Assembly: GCA_003427395.1 (NCBI GenBank)
Contig: BFEA01000065.1
Location: 547,986 to 611,985 of the forward strand
DNA: 64,000 nucleotides
DNA from: Chara braunii
Lineage: Eukaryota; Streptophyta; Charophyceae; Charales; Characeae
Direction: 5' to 3'
The notes under the pieces were generated by a model that saw only the letters and a list, made by a program, of their open reading frames with translations, ran no database searches and was not told the DNA's origin. The translations under genes and the position numbers were made by a program. Positions 53,568 to 64,000 of the stretch are shown piece after piece (positions within the stretch are counted from its first letter, which is position 1; every line of letters begins with the position of its first letter).

Positions 53568-53852
53568 ATAACGGAAAGCCTGCCGTTGTCCCTGGTGGAA
53601 CGACATCCGGGTATGAGAAGTGAATGAGAAAAGGTATAAAGGGATGATGAGAAGGTAAGGAGAAAAATAATGAGTGACTAAGTGTAGATGAGAAAGTTTA
53701 CCTGCCCGAGTTTGGGAAAATTATGAGGGGCGACTGTGCTAGTATTGAGTAAAGTATGTAGTAAGAGTTAGGTAAAGCGGGTGGAATAGACCGGTCAAGG
53801 TGTAATGTTGAATAAGGGAATGTGCTTGTTTTTCTCTTGTCAGGGAGCTTGA

Positions 53853-55788
53853 AAAGAAGAGGTTGTCAAGATACCTGAAACTGGCGGCGCATCGGGTGCT
53901 CCCAAGAGGGGTCTGACGCTCGACGACCTCATCGCGGCCATTGACCGGCATGAAAGGAACCCGAGCAATATTCCTAAGGTCGACACGTTCCATTTCTGTG
54001 GAGAGAGAGTCTCAGAATGGCTATAGCGGGTGGAACAAGCTTTGGTCTGGCGGTCGGACGTTGTGAAGTTTCAACGCATCCTTCAGTATGTCCTCCACAG
54101 CTACCATCAAGAGGTGAAGAAAGTTATAGATGCGGCCCAAGGTGGCTGGGAAAGGTTCAAGGAGGGGATGCAAAGGAAGTACCGCCCGGGAGACGGATTG
54201 CTGACCACCGCGGACCTGGAGGCGATGAACAAGGAGGATTTTACGACGATAGGGGCCTTTGTCCAGGAGTTCAAGAAAAAGGCACGGAAGGTCCATGGGA
54301 TTTCAGAGGAGGCGCAGTGCGCCATTTTCCTGGGACTACTTACGGCATCGGAGGCCGTTGAGTTAACAAGACATGGAGGAGGTAGCACCAAGCTCACCTG
54401 GGCCACTATTGACAGAGGCGTGGAAGTTGGATGTTTGGACCAGGTGGAGCAACGTCAGGTACGCCTGCAAAGGCAGAAGAGAAAGGAAAGAGATGCGACC
54501 GCTTCTGGGACCCCGGGGGTAACAAGGATTGTTACAGGCGTATTGGCACAGCTGGGGTATGCGACAGAGTCAGTGGTGCAAAGAAGGGTAGTGACGGCTG
54601 TCCGAGTAAAAGGAAAGGAGCCGGTGCTAGAGGAGGCTGTTCAGGAGGAGCTCTGGGAAGAGGAAGAGTCGGTGCCGCAGCACCTGACGAAGGCCTAGCG
54701 CAAAGTGCGTAACTTGGTGCAGGGCGGACAGGGATCAGGAAAAGCGCAAACGCCTCAGGCGGTGGCGGCGGCTCCTCCAAGTGTGGCGGCACCCTCGTCT
54801 AGTGCGGGCCCCTCGCAAGGAGGGGCACCCTCCTACGGACAGTGGCCCTGGCCGGTTATCAATACAATCGTGCCATAGGGTAGCCCGCCGCCAGTAGCCG
54901 GACCACAAATGAGTATGCCGCCACCTATCTACCCCGCAGCCCAGGCCCAGCCTGTGGCCCCACCGCCGTCACCTGCTCCCAGCTCACAGGGAAGCGTGGC
55001 CGGAGGTGGGAACCAGGGGTAGGGCAATCAAGGCAACGGAGAGAGGGGTGGAGGAAGGGGGCGAGGCAGGAATGGCGGCGGAAGAGGAGGACAATGGAAT
55101 AGTCAAGGCCGAGGAAACCAAGGCCAGGGGTACCAAGGCCAGGGGAATCAGAGGCCAAGGGTACCCAGGTGAGGGGCATCAAGGCCAGGGGGATCAGGGA
55201 AGTCAGGGGTATGGGAGACCCCATTTTGACTGGAGGACGGCCATCTGCCAGCATTGTGACCAGCAAGGCCACACCATAAGGTTCTGTAACATAAAACGGG
55301 AAGACGAGAGGAGCGGGTTGATCTCCTCCACCATGGATGAGAACATTTACAATCAATTTGGGGAGGTCATTGACAGAAGGCTTGGAGGAGTGAGAGTGGA
55401 AGCCCAACGAAGGGCGGCAGCAGGGCCGCCGTCCCCTGCCACATTCAGTCTATGGCAGGAAAAGGAGAAACCACCAATTGGGGTAGAGGAAGTGGGGAGC
55501 GACGAGGAAGTGACACGAGGGCCACGAGGAGGAAGCAAGAGGGAAGAGCCCATAATCGTCGAATCGGATGACGAGGACGAGGAAACAAGGGTGGAACCAT
55601 CGTCTGCCTTATTGGGAAAGATGGAGGACCTGCTGAACAAGGTAGGAAGGTACCAACAGAAGTTGGTGAACCTCTGTAGAGAAGTGAGGGAATGGGAGTC
55701 TAGCATTCCCAAGGTATTCATGTACGACTCCGGCCCGAAGTCAGCGCCTGGGCGACCCGTAGTAAATGTGGTGGGGTCGTGCCCATAA
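53853..55788 (+). pseudogene. gag of gypsy 2 (capsid region and CCHC knuckle)
   Basis: The first frame reads LTLDDLIAAIDRHERNPSNI, a capsid-like RVSEWL block, FQRILQYVLHSYH and KVIDAAQGGWERFKEGMQRK: the helical Ty3 gag core with its typical Trp-x-x-Phe motif. A Gly/Gln-rich linker (GNQGQGYQGQGNQ) leads to the knuckle CQHCDQQGHTIRFC at about 55246-55287. No ATG follows the TGA at 53850, so the start was lost or the protein is made from a spliced or earlier start. Stops: TAG 54024, TAG 54696, TAG 54876, TAG 55020, TAA 55786. A small indel near 55150 shifts the frame by one. Gag would form the capsid and bind genomic RNA. Confidence 0.85.
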
Positions 55789-55794
55789 TCGGGA

Positions 55795-57054
55795 ATGATG
55801 GGGAGACCCCTCACTCCGCAGGCCCGGCTGGCACAGGCAGCACGAACAAGAAGTCAAGCCAAGGCCAGTGCCAACCAAGAACCTCCGAGAAGAGAGTCTG
55901 AACCGGGAAAAAGGAAAGAGGTCGTGGAAGTAGAGGATGACGATGATGAAGAGGAAGAAGATGAGAGGCTGCGCCGAGAAGAGGATCAGAGGGCGGAGCA
56001 GCGGGCAAGGAAAATGGGTACCAGGGGAGAGGCCGAGCCAGTCATACGTGACGGAGCACCCAAAAAGAAGAAATATGCGGTTCGGTTGGAAGAGGGATTT
56101 GATGTAGAGAAAGTGATTGAGCGGCTGCTGGAAGGGCATAATGACCTCATGACCCTGAAGGAAATCCTAGCGTCAGCCCCGCGACTCCGCGATGAATTGA
56201 AAGGGAGGTCGTCGCGGCGCTTGGTGCCCAACGTCCATCTGGGTACGATCCTGCCCAAGGAGGCAAAGTGGGCGGAGTCGGGCACGAAAATAGATTGGAA
56301 GTGCGTGGTCTGCGGCACGGTGGACTTAGTGGTGAAAGGATCCAAGTACGCAGCAATAGTGGACACCGGGGCGGAAATGAACATCATCCGGGAGGAGGAT
56401 GCTATCAAATTCGGGCTAGACATAGACCAATATGAATGCGGTATTTTGCACGGCGCCAGCTGTAAGGCCGTGTTTTGTGGGACAGCCTCGAATGTACTCA
56501 TCGAGATTGGAAAGGTGAAGGTTCGAGTTTGCTTCTTCATCATGCCGGACGTGGACCATGGGATCCTCCTAGGCAGGTCATTTTTGAGTAGGACGGAAAC
56601 CGTGATGTTCAACAAGCATGACGGTACTTTGATCCTCCTCCTATGTGAACCTGCCTGCGGGAATTACGAGATAATTACCTGCAGAAATACAGGACCGAGG
56701 AGTATAAGAAACCGGCCCAACCCAGGATCCTTCACGATCGAAGAATCGGAGGGCGAGCGCCGAAGACTTCGGGCGGAGCCGGAAGGAGAAGAAGAGGTGA
56801 AAGCATTTTCCCTTAGCCTATCGGACGTCGGAAAGGCCATGGATTTGGTTGTCGCACATGAGATGGCGGATCCGGATGCCATCCAGGCCTTGAGGGAGCA
56901 AGTTCTGGAATGCCCCGAGGCTGGGAGATTGGAGCTGGTATATCGTCTTCCGGACGGAAGGAGGAAGCCCACGTCCGCGCAGGTGCAATCTATGAGTCGG
57001 CCTTTTTTAGGGGACGGCTCAAGAAGGGTTCCCAAAAGCGGTACAAGACGGTAG
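55795..57054 (+). pseudogene. Protease region of gypsy 2
   Basis: A 419-codon open frame in the same frame as the CCHC-containing gag part, separated from it only by the TAA at 55786. An acidic, coiled stretch (VEVEDDDDEEEEDERLRREE) precedes the retropepsin domain: AAIVDTGAEMNII with catalytic D-T-G at 56361-56369, and the closing GILLGRSFL near 56570. The protease would cleave the gag-pol polyprotein. The frame runs through T-TTT-TTA at 57003-57009 and ends at 57054, while RT lies in the -1 frame from about 56970. Confidence 0.87.
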
Positions 57055-58190
57055 ACAAGAAGTGTCGCCCAGTTCCCGTCCTCGTTACGGAAGACGAGGA
57101 AGCATACTTCGAGAGGGAACGAGGGTTGATACGCCAAATGAGGGAAAGTGTTCTAGCAAGACCATGTTGTATCAACGAAGGAAATGAGGGGAAGTTGATT
57201 ATAGGAGAGCCCGACTTCCTACTGCCTCAGGAGCGAACGTTGATGGTGGAGTTGATGAAAAAGAGGCATCGCGCCTATGCGTTTAGTTACGAGGAGCGTG
57301 GCAGGCTGGATGTGGACAAAATACCTATGATCCGCATCCACACTGTGCCACACGAGCCTTGGAACATGAGAGGGGCGCGATATCCTAATCCTGACGAGGA
57401 GAAGAAGGTGGTGGATTACCTCGACGGCAAGATACGTACGCACGTCGCCGATTATTCGAGTGGGCCGTATGCGTCCCCGTGGTTCTGCTTCATCAAACCT
57501 AACGGGACGCTGCGGTGGGTGCAAGATTTGCAGAGGCTGAATGCGGTAACCGTGCGGGATGCTGGAGGAATGCCAAATGCGGATGCTCTGTCAGAATCCT
57601 GTGTTGGAAGGCCTATAATCTCACTTATAGACCTCTACTCAAGATATGATCAGTTTCCAGTCTACCCGCCGGATAGGCCGGTGACGGCTATGCACATGCC
57701 ACGAGGATTAATCCACATGAATGTGGCCCCACAAGGGTGGACCAACGCGGTAGCAATGGTCCAACGGGCCATGATTCGTGTTATGCAGTCAGTCAGCCCT
57801 CATATCACACAACCATACATCGATGATTTGGCAGTGAAGGATTGCGACGAAGTCTCGCCAGGGGTAAGACGCTTTGTTTGGAAGCACATCCAGGACCTCG
57901 ATAAGGTCCTGAGCCTGCTCGAGGAGAATAACCTCATGGCGAGCGGGGCAAAATCAAGACACTGCATGAGGGAAGCAACTATCTTGGGGTTCGTCTGCAG
58001 CGAGAAGGGCCGAACGCCGGATGCGAAGAAGACGGACAAGATTACTGAGTGGCCAGTTCCTTTCCACTCAATAACTGATGTCAGGAGCTTCCCTGGTATG
58101 TGTGGATTTTGGAGAGCCTTCGTCAAGAACTTCGCTGCTAAGACTGAGCACCTGAGGAAGTTAGTTCGTCAGGATCAAGAGTGGGTTTGA
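56970..58190 (+). pseudogene. Reverse transcriptase of gypsy 2
   Basis: The frame carries FCFIKPNGTLRWVQDLQRLN, LIDLYSRYDQFPVYPPDRP with the first catalytic Asp, NVAPQGWTNAVAMVQRAM, and the catalytic box YIDD at 57816-57827 (a YxDD variant in which Leu is Ile). The thumb ATILGFVCSEKGRTPDAKK and the connection RSFPGMCGFWRAFVKNFA complete it. Catalytic residues are intact. It joins RNase H in the same frame, interrupted only by TGA 58188 and TAA 58200. It copies the element RNA into cDNA. Confidence 0.92.
57003..57009 (+). promoter_or_regulatory. Candidate -1 frameshift heptamer T-TTT-TTA
   Basis: In the protease frame the codons are TTT (57004) and TTA (57007), giving the X-XXY-YYZ slippery form U-UUU-UUA. 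A -1 slip leads straight into the RT frame (FFRGRLKK). A GGGG...CCC-capable sequence follows about 5 nt downstream. Because other indels litter this element, a secondary mutation nearby is an equally good explanation for the frame change. Confidence 0.4.
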
Positions 58191-58796
58191 GGTGAAGACC
58201 AATAAGAGGTAGTGGCCAGAATGAAAGAGGAATTTCGAGAGGGAGGGTTGGTATTAGGAGCGCCAGATTATGATGCCACGGAAACGAGACCCTTCATTGT
58301 TGAAACAGATGCGGGGCCAACTGCCTTAGGAGGAGTTTTAATTCAGGCAGACGTGGAAGGAAAGGAAAGGCCCTTGCGATTTGAGAGTCGGACTCTCTGT
58401 ACGACAGAAAGAAACTACTCTCAGTTCAAAAGGAAGACCCTTGCTGTCCTCCACTGTCTACGGATCTTCCGGAACTACATCTTCGGCAGGAGGTTTATTT
58501 TGAGACTGGACCCGACCGCCCTGGCCTACTCTCTGAGGAATTACGTTCCATCGGATCCGACGGTTGTCAGATGGCTGACGTACATCTGGATGTTTAACTT
58601 CGAATTGGAGCGTATTCCTGGTAGCAAGAACCGGGCGGATGGGCTGAGTCGTATCAACTGGGATAACCAGACAGGAGAGGCAGTGGAGAGTACGCCGGAT
58701 ATCTCCATATCAACAAGTGGTCGCCGCGGGTGCCTAGCTGTGTGGGCTATCCTATTTGGCAAGCGACGAGTGGATACGAAAGGAGGGCAGAGCTAG
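58191..58796 (+). pseudogene. RNase H of gypsy 2
   Basis: Motifs in order: FIVETDAGPTALGGVLIQ (first catalytic Asp), RFESRTL with the Glu, ERNYSQFKRKTLAVLHCLRI, RFILRLDPTAL (the position of the usual T-D-H-x-x-L, here L-D-P), and FELERIPGSKNRADGLSR, the closing N-x-x-ADxLSR signature. It degrades the RNA strand during reverse transcription. The frame continues from RT and ends at TAG about 58794; a frame change just before 58.8 kb leads into the linker and integrase. Confidence 0.88.
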
Positions 58797-59119
58797 TCCT
58801 CAAACCCTTTGAAGAAGAAGATCCTTGGGGAGGTAAGGATGTTCAGTGGATGATGGAGTTGGCGCTGGCCAGTTCGCATAGTCTGGTGGAAGACATAAGG
58901 ACGATCGAGGAAGGACCAGGCCAGGTAGAACGGCATGAGGATCTGATGGGAGGAATATATCTCCTTGTCAACACGCTATTGCAGGAAAGCCTCGACCAGT
59001 CAGGCTCGTTGAACCCGGCAGGGAATGCGGACGAAGTGCCCGAGAGCCAGGACGACGAGTTCGAGGGGGGGAGATTAAGGAGGTCTTTCGTGCAGAAGAG
59101 TATGATGGAATTTACCTAG
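58730..59119 (+). pseudogene. RNase H-integrase linker of gypsy 2
   Basis: An acidic frame (LKPFEEEDPWGGKD, MMELALASSHSLVEDI) with no recognised motif. Its position between RNase H and the integrase zinc domain fits a linker. It is entered and left by frameshifts, and a TAG at about 59117 ends it. Confidence 0.5.
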
Positions 59120-59121
59120 AG

Positions 59122-60361
59122 TTGGGGCTTCTCTTGTCTTGCGAGATGCGGCTAAGGGATGCAAGCGATAGGGCTCAGAGGATGCTCCAACGCTACTTAG
59201 TGCGAGACAGTCACCTTTTCGTAAGAAGAGAAGTGGGGAATCCCAGGAGAGTCGTCTGCGGTAGGAACCGCCAGATTGACGTCGTAGCAGCACTTCATGA
59301 TGACATTGCAGGAGGGCATCGAGGGGTACAAGCCACGTATGCGAAGATAAGTGAGTTGCACTACTGGGATGGGATGACGGACATGGTCGGAAAATTCTGT
59401 CGATCCTGCGTACCCTACCAGGAGAGATCCCGTTTGAGGCAAGAAGAGCTGCTGCATCCAAGGCTAGAGCGAGAGGTGGGGGTTGTAGTGCATCTCGATC
59501 TACTTTTCATGCCGCTTGGGGATCAGGGCTATAACTACATCTTCGATGCGAGCGATAATCTGTCTGGCTTCGTAGATGGTCGTGCCATTCGTACCAAGAC
59601 TGGTTCAGTCTTGGTTAGCTGCATCGAAGAGTACTACCTGTGTTATCCTTTCGTCAGGGAGTTCGTAATGGACAGGGGATCGAAATTTACTTGCCATGAG
59701 GTGCAGAAGTTGTTATCAAGGTATGGTGTAGTAGCTAACTACACCACGGCCGCGCACCCCCAAGCAAACGCTCTGGTGGAAAAAGGACACAGTATCATTA
59801 TGAGTCTCCTGGCTAAGTGGACCGAAGAGAGACCTAATCAATGGTCAAGGTACCTAAGGGCGACATTCTTTGTCGAGAACATTACAGTGAAAAGATCCAC
59901 CAAGCACCTGCGACGCTGTGGTATGGAAGACACACCACCTTCCCTATCGAGAGTTTTCTTAAAACTTGGAGGCGCCAGGATCTGGAAGTCGACCTGTCCT
60001 TTGAGGAATTGCTCAACATTCAGGCGCGATAGATAGGAGCAATAAAGCAAAGGATCCAGGAAGCGTCCGATCAAGTGGCTAGAAGTCGTATGGATGATAA
60101 GACTCGATGGGATCAGCCTGCTCGGGTGAGGAAAGTACCTCTGGCAGTTGGGGACGTCGTGCTTCTCTAGGATTCATCGCTGGAAAAGCAGTGGTCCACG
60201 AAACTTGATAAGAGGTGGTTAGGTCCCTACCGGATCGCACGGGTTGGAGAATGCGGAGCGTACCAGATTGAGGAGTTGAATGGGACTGAGTGGAAGGATT
60301 GGGTATCTGGAACGCGACTGAAGAAATTCGTGGCGAGAGAAGAGGTAAGAGAGATGACCTG
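59122..60361 (+). pseudogene. Integrase of gypsy 2
   Basis: The HHCC zinc domain reads LHDDIAGGHRG and FCRSCVPYQ (about 59290-59420). The core keeps all three catalytic acids: VHLDLLFMP, EFVMDRGSKF and ANALVEKGH (D, D, E). The frame then changes near 59830, giving GDILCREHYSEKIHQAPATL and the C-terminal VGDVVLL, KLDKRWLGPYRIARVGECGA block (the GPY/F module), with TAG stops at about 60030 and about 60168. It ends at TGA about 60359. No chromodomain follows, unlike gypsy 1. It would insert the cDNA into the genome. Confidence 0.9.
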
Positions 60362-60527
60362 ACTGCCTTTAGAATAGAAGTAATAGGGTGTGTAGGTCAG
60401 GTAGGATGTATGCTCAATGAGTGTGGTCTGGTTTGGGCTTGCTTTGACTATCACCTGTTTGCTTACCCGAATGTGTGCTTGTTGTCTCCTTCGCCTGTTG
60501 TGCAGGTCTGACTTTACGAAGACAGCC
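60362..60527 (+). other. Spacer before ORF3, with a splice-acceptor-like end
   Basis: The stretch ends in a pyrimidine-rich run and CAG (TTGTCTCCTTCGCCTGTTGT, then GCAG at about 60504). A similar CTTGTTTTTCTCTTGTCAGG lies just upstream of gag at about 53825-53844. These could be 3' splice sites for a spliced mRNA giving ORF3, by analogy with env-type ORFs. This is inference only. Confidence 0.35.
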
Positions 60528-63164
60528 ATGCCAAGAGGAGGGAAGGGGACACGGCCGCCTCAGAGGCCGTTGGGAGCATCAAGAGGATATGAGCGGCATG
60601 GGCCTCACCATCAAGAGAGTACTCCAGTGTACGATGATGGGGACATCGAGCTATTCCTGGACAGCTTATGGGATCATGCGAGGCGTATGGGCTGGACCGT
60701 GGCCCAGGCGATTGAGAGACAAAGGGGAGCAGACAGATTCGAGGAGCCCATCGCGCGGATCCGTAGGGAGGCGACGACGAGATCAGAGGTGGAGTGGAGG
60801 ATGCAGGAGCTGCGACCCTCGCTTGTGGGACCTGATGGCAGGCCGATCCGCCTGGAGATTGGAAATGCGTCGGACTTCATCCCCGCGTTTGAGTGGTTCA
60901 TGCAGGGGCAGGGTATACCAAGAGATGATTGGATGCAGACGCTACCACTCTGGACCAGGAAGGCGGAAAGGCCACTGGCTAGCCAAGTCAGAAGCATGGC
61001 CCGGAACTGGGAGAGCTACAGTGCACATCTGAGACAGGCCTTTCGACGGCCAGAGCCCCCTCAGCCCAGAGTTGAGAGGCGTCAGAGGAGTCAGAGGCAG
61101 AGGGACCCTGAGCCAACGGAGGCGAGACCATCTCGAGGAGGACGAAAGGCCCTAGCTAGGAGAGAGGAGGAGCCAGAGCCAGAGGCTGAGGAGCAAGGCG
61201 CGTACCCTGAGTGTGGGTTGGGATCAGTGGAGTTCCATCGGTTTGCCAAAGGTAAATTGAAGAGGTCGCCAGCACGCACATAGGAGGGGCCGCCAGCGTC
61301 TGAGGAGCCTTTGAGGGAGTTGGAGGCGCACTTGGATATCTCTCAGTGAAGAGCGTCGCCTCGGGGTGAGGAGCGTGGAGAGCAGGCAAAGGAGGTACCT
61401 CGAGAGGAGGTGCCACGAGAGGAGGTGCCGCAGGAGGAGGTCTAGGACACTCAGCGAGAGAGAGGGCTGGGCGATGAGGAGAAACGTGCAGGGAAGGAAG
61501 TGATAGAGGTTGGGGAGGACACGCCCCCTCAGACGCCAGCGGTGGGTTTGAGACTCAGGGATGCACCAGGGAGCACTCGCCAGGTGGGGGAGAGGTTGCA
61601 GAGAGAGGAGGCCCCATTACCTTCATCAGAAAAGGCTCCTTCGCCAGAGGAGAGAGCAGAAAGGAGGAGAGAGAGGGCAGCTGTAAGGAGAGAAGCCTTG
61701 ACCCTGATTGACAGACACCTAGCAGCTCATGCCCTGAAGCACCCAGACCTGGAAGAGCCAACACCTGCAGAGCCGCGCCAGGAGCCGTGCCAGCCCGAGA
61801 AGGAGATAGAGGCAGAGATCCCGAAGAGGGTTGACCTCCGCACGAGGGAAAGGGCGCCAGCTGGAGAGACAGCAAAGGAAAAGAGGGCGAGAAGAACCAG
61901 GAGGATAGACGAGATATGGCAAGAGAGGCAGAGGTTGGAGGCAGCGGGGGAGCTTCCGGAGCAGCAGCAGGAGAGGCAAAGATCGGAGGCAGTAGGAGCA
62001 CTCCCATGTCAGCCACCCAGCGCGCCAACTAGGGCCCCGGAGATCCCTGAGATGTGGAGGGACTTCTGGGAGCAGAAAGGAGAGGAGCTTCCTTCGCCAG
62101 TCAGAGTCGGGCTTGGGGTGGCAAGGAAGGCGGAAGAAAGGTTGGATAGCAAAATCAAGTTCCTGGCAGAGGCAACTTTTGACCGGCACTTGCTATTGGA
62201 GAGCAATCTGGCATGAAAGAAGATAAAGGAAGCAGACCATGGGGTACGCCTGGAGGCTATGGAGGTGGAAATCCAAGAACTCAGGGCATTGGTGGCCAGT
62301 CAGGCAGCTATCATCAAGAGCCTGAGGCAGCGATCTCAGGGAAAGGTGGACAAGCCAGAGAGCAGCCGACAGGGAGAGCAGAGGCAGTCAGGACATGGTT
62401 TGCCAGGACAGCCATCTGCAACAGAAACTAGCCAGGAGCCACCTATGGGGAGAGTCATCCTGGAGCCAGAGGAGGCGAGAGCTCAGAGGGAGGCAGAAAG
62501 AGAGGCCTTCGAGTTCAGAGCCCCTACTGAGCTCGCGACGCTACCTATAGCAGCGGCGGGCCCAGTCATACCTTTGTCAGATGAGGAGGGATTACCACCA
62601 TCCAGCAGTGAGCCGGATCAGGGCTCAACAGAGGGATCTATGGACGTGCTCATTGAGGCGGTGCACTCGATGCAGGAGGAGGCGAGCTTGTTTTCGCCTG
62701 AGCAGAGGATAGAGGAGCCTCTTGAGAGAGAGATGGGGATTGAGGCGGAGGGTGTCATCGAGGGCAAGCACCAAAGATTGGGCACACCTGAGTACGGGCC
62801 AGGGGGGATTGAGGATCGACTAGGGCCGAGTACCCAGGAGATGGAGACAGGAGAGGAACCTTTGGATATGCCTCAGAGCCATGGCCTGAGCAGGGAGGCT
62901 AGCAAAGCACCATCATCGCCAGAGTCTCAGAGAGGAAAGAAGAGGTCCAGGAAATGGTTCGATACGTCGTGTTTCTTCTGTACAAAGGAGGGGCATCGAG
63001 CCTTGCAGTGTCCTAAGTTCCTGAAGGACAAGGCTGAAGGGAAAGTTACAGAGGAAGGAGGCAGGATGTATGATAGACAGGGCAGGAGAATAGAGAGATC
63101 TGCAGATGGGGGTAGGGCTCAACTATATAGGCAAAACCGGGCGGAGATGAGCAACCAGGACTGA
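60528..63164 (+). pseudogene. ORF3: second gag-like protein with a CCHC knuckle
   Basis: One reading frame of 878 codons from ATG 60528 to TGA about 63162, broken only by TAG 61281, TGA 61347, TAG 61443 and TGA 62214. The N-terminal part has DIELFLDSLWDHARRMGWT and, later, FIPAFEWFMQGQGIPRDDW and MARNWESYSAHLRQAFRR, which follow the helical outline of a Ty3-type gag capsid (helix, W, then W-x-x-x-x-x-L-x-x-x-F). Long Glu/Arg/Pro-rich, coiled-coil-like stretches follow (61.1-62.2 kb). The C-terminus has CFFCTKEGHRALQC at about 62970-63011, a perfect C-x2-C-x4-H-x4-C zinc knuckle. It differs in sequence from the first gag. It may be a captured or duplicated gag serving as an accessory nucleic-acid-binding protein. 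It could also be the gag of another element nested here, but I see no LTR or PBS before it. Confidence 0.75.
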
Positions 63165-64000
63165 GTTTTCCTATATGGTTGACATGTTGCGTATAGGATT
63201 AGAATTAGGATTGGATGACATTTTGTAGATCTAGGTGTTGTTTGCTTTTGTCAGGCAGTTTGGGTTGGGTTTTTGTTGAGTCTGTCATCTTGAGGACCGG
63301 GACATGGTAGATGAGGCATGTACATACTTAGGTGGCCTACGCCCTGATCTTCGAGAGACAGACCCAACCTGTACTTTGAGGATGGCATCAGTGTGGGTGT
63401 GGATTTGAGTGAGTTGAGTGAGTTGGGTGGGTTACGATTTAGGGACATTTGTGTATTGGGCGTTGTGCCCCTGAGTGTATGTTGGAGGCATTTCATGTAG
63501 GATATTTTATCCCTGAGTGTACATTATATCGAGACCTTTTGTATATGACGATCACTCTCACACTCACTTGTGTGGTCCTGGTTTGATGGATGATGACTTG
63601 GTGTGAAATATGCGCGAGAAAATGTTTGATGTATCTTGTACTTTGTGAATCTGGATGAATGTGAACTGTCTACTCGCCGGTATACTCGTGCGACCTGCCC
63701 TTGGGCGGATGAGAGGGCCGAGTATAAGGCAAGGAAGTGCAGTCTGTTTTGTGAAAGGATGTGAGGATCCTGAAAATTCATATGGTGAGTATTCAATTGT
63801 TGAGCTGTGCAGAAGACCCACAAGTTGGTCTTTTTATATGGAGTATATGATGAGAGGGACACCTGTGAATGGAAAGGTTGTTCATTATCTATTTGGAAGA
63901 CGCATCTTCAGAGAGGGAAGATGCGTTAAAGAAAAGGTCACGAGAGAATTCATCCTAATGAGAGAGGGATGACTGAGAGACCTAATAAGGTAAGACCTCC
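63165..64000 (+). other. Non-coding 3' region of gypsy 2, window end
   Basis: No recognised domain. The 105-codon frame at 63655-63972 has no motifs. A hairpin GACGCATCTTC/GAAGATGCGTT lies near 63899-63930. No LTR, PPT or TAAGTT array appears before the window ends. Confidence 0.4.

Larger units (their letters stand above)
52619..64000 (+). mobile_element. Ty3/gypsy retrotransposon 2 with an extra gag-like 3' ORF
   Basis: The order is LTR-like sequence, tRNA-Asp PBS, gag with CCHC knuckle, protease, RT, RNase H, integrase, then a third long ORF with its own CCHC knuckle. This is Ty3/gypsy order with an additional ORF between pol and the 3' LTR. No 3' LTR is seen before the window ends. Stops and frame changes occur in every domain, so the copy is defective, though catalytic residues are mostly kept, suggesting moderate age. 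Confidence 0.85.

Noticed and set aside
63655-63972. 105-aa protein at the window end
   Set aside because: No recognisable motif. It lies in the 3' region of gypsy 2, where no further conserved ORF is expected.

Overview
The window looks like a gene-poor, transposon-packed stretch of a large streptophyte nuclear genome. A charophyte alga such as Chara is my best guess, but that is an inference. The reasons are: plant-type U6 snRNA-derived sequences; a 17-nt primer-binding site matching the 3' end of plant tRNA-Asp; Ty3/gypsy and LINE remnants; long CA/GA microsatellites; degenerate minisatellites; and no recognisable host gene. Nearly every long reading frame is either a broken retroelement or a by-product of low-complexity repeats.

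Layout. 0-1.8 kb: simple repeats, a 36-bp minisatellite and a small inverted-repeat element. 1.9-6.9 kb: a LINE ORF2 3' part containing a 1.3-kb tandem duplication, then a C-rich 222-bp tandem repeat and a poly(A) tail. 7-9.4 kb: a 221-bp tandem repeat, an antisense U6 pseudogene and a 0.7-kb foldback element. 9.4-15.5 kb: a decayed Ty3/gypsy element on the minus strand (LTR, PPT, chromodomain, RNase H, RT, protease, gag) that has lost its integrase core. 16-17.7 kb: tRNA-derived SINE pieces and U6-like sequence. 20.5-24.2 kb and 48.9-52.0 kb: two diverged copies of a large non-coding element carrying arrays of hairpins with a conserved TAAGTT loop and covarying stems; this is the most interesting signal. 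25.0-26.4 kb: a tRNA-like sequence and a run of unrelated short hairpins. 28-45 kb: LTR fragments, a second 1-kb LTR copy, microsatellites, minisatellites and a foldback MITE. 46-47 kb: SINE, tRNA-like and two U6-like sequences. 52-64 kb: a plus-strand Ty3/gypsy element (LTR-like sequence, tRNA-Asp PBS, gag, protease, RT, RNase H, integrase) followed by an unusual second gag-like ORF with its own CCHC knuckle.

In the 52-64 kb element, gag supplies the capsid, protease cuts the polyproteins, RT/RNase H copies RNA primed by tRNA-Asp, and integrase inserts the cDNA. The copy is inactive: stops and frameshifts interrupt it, and most stops fit C-to-T change at CAG or CGA codons.

Assembly quality matters here. 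A Tn5/Nextera mosaic-end sequence is embedded at 52065-52082, scattered single Ns fill 49.0-52.5 kb, and a 19-N gap at 22241 is flanked by two identical 93-bp sequences. Structure in these places should not be trusted without long reads.
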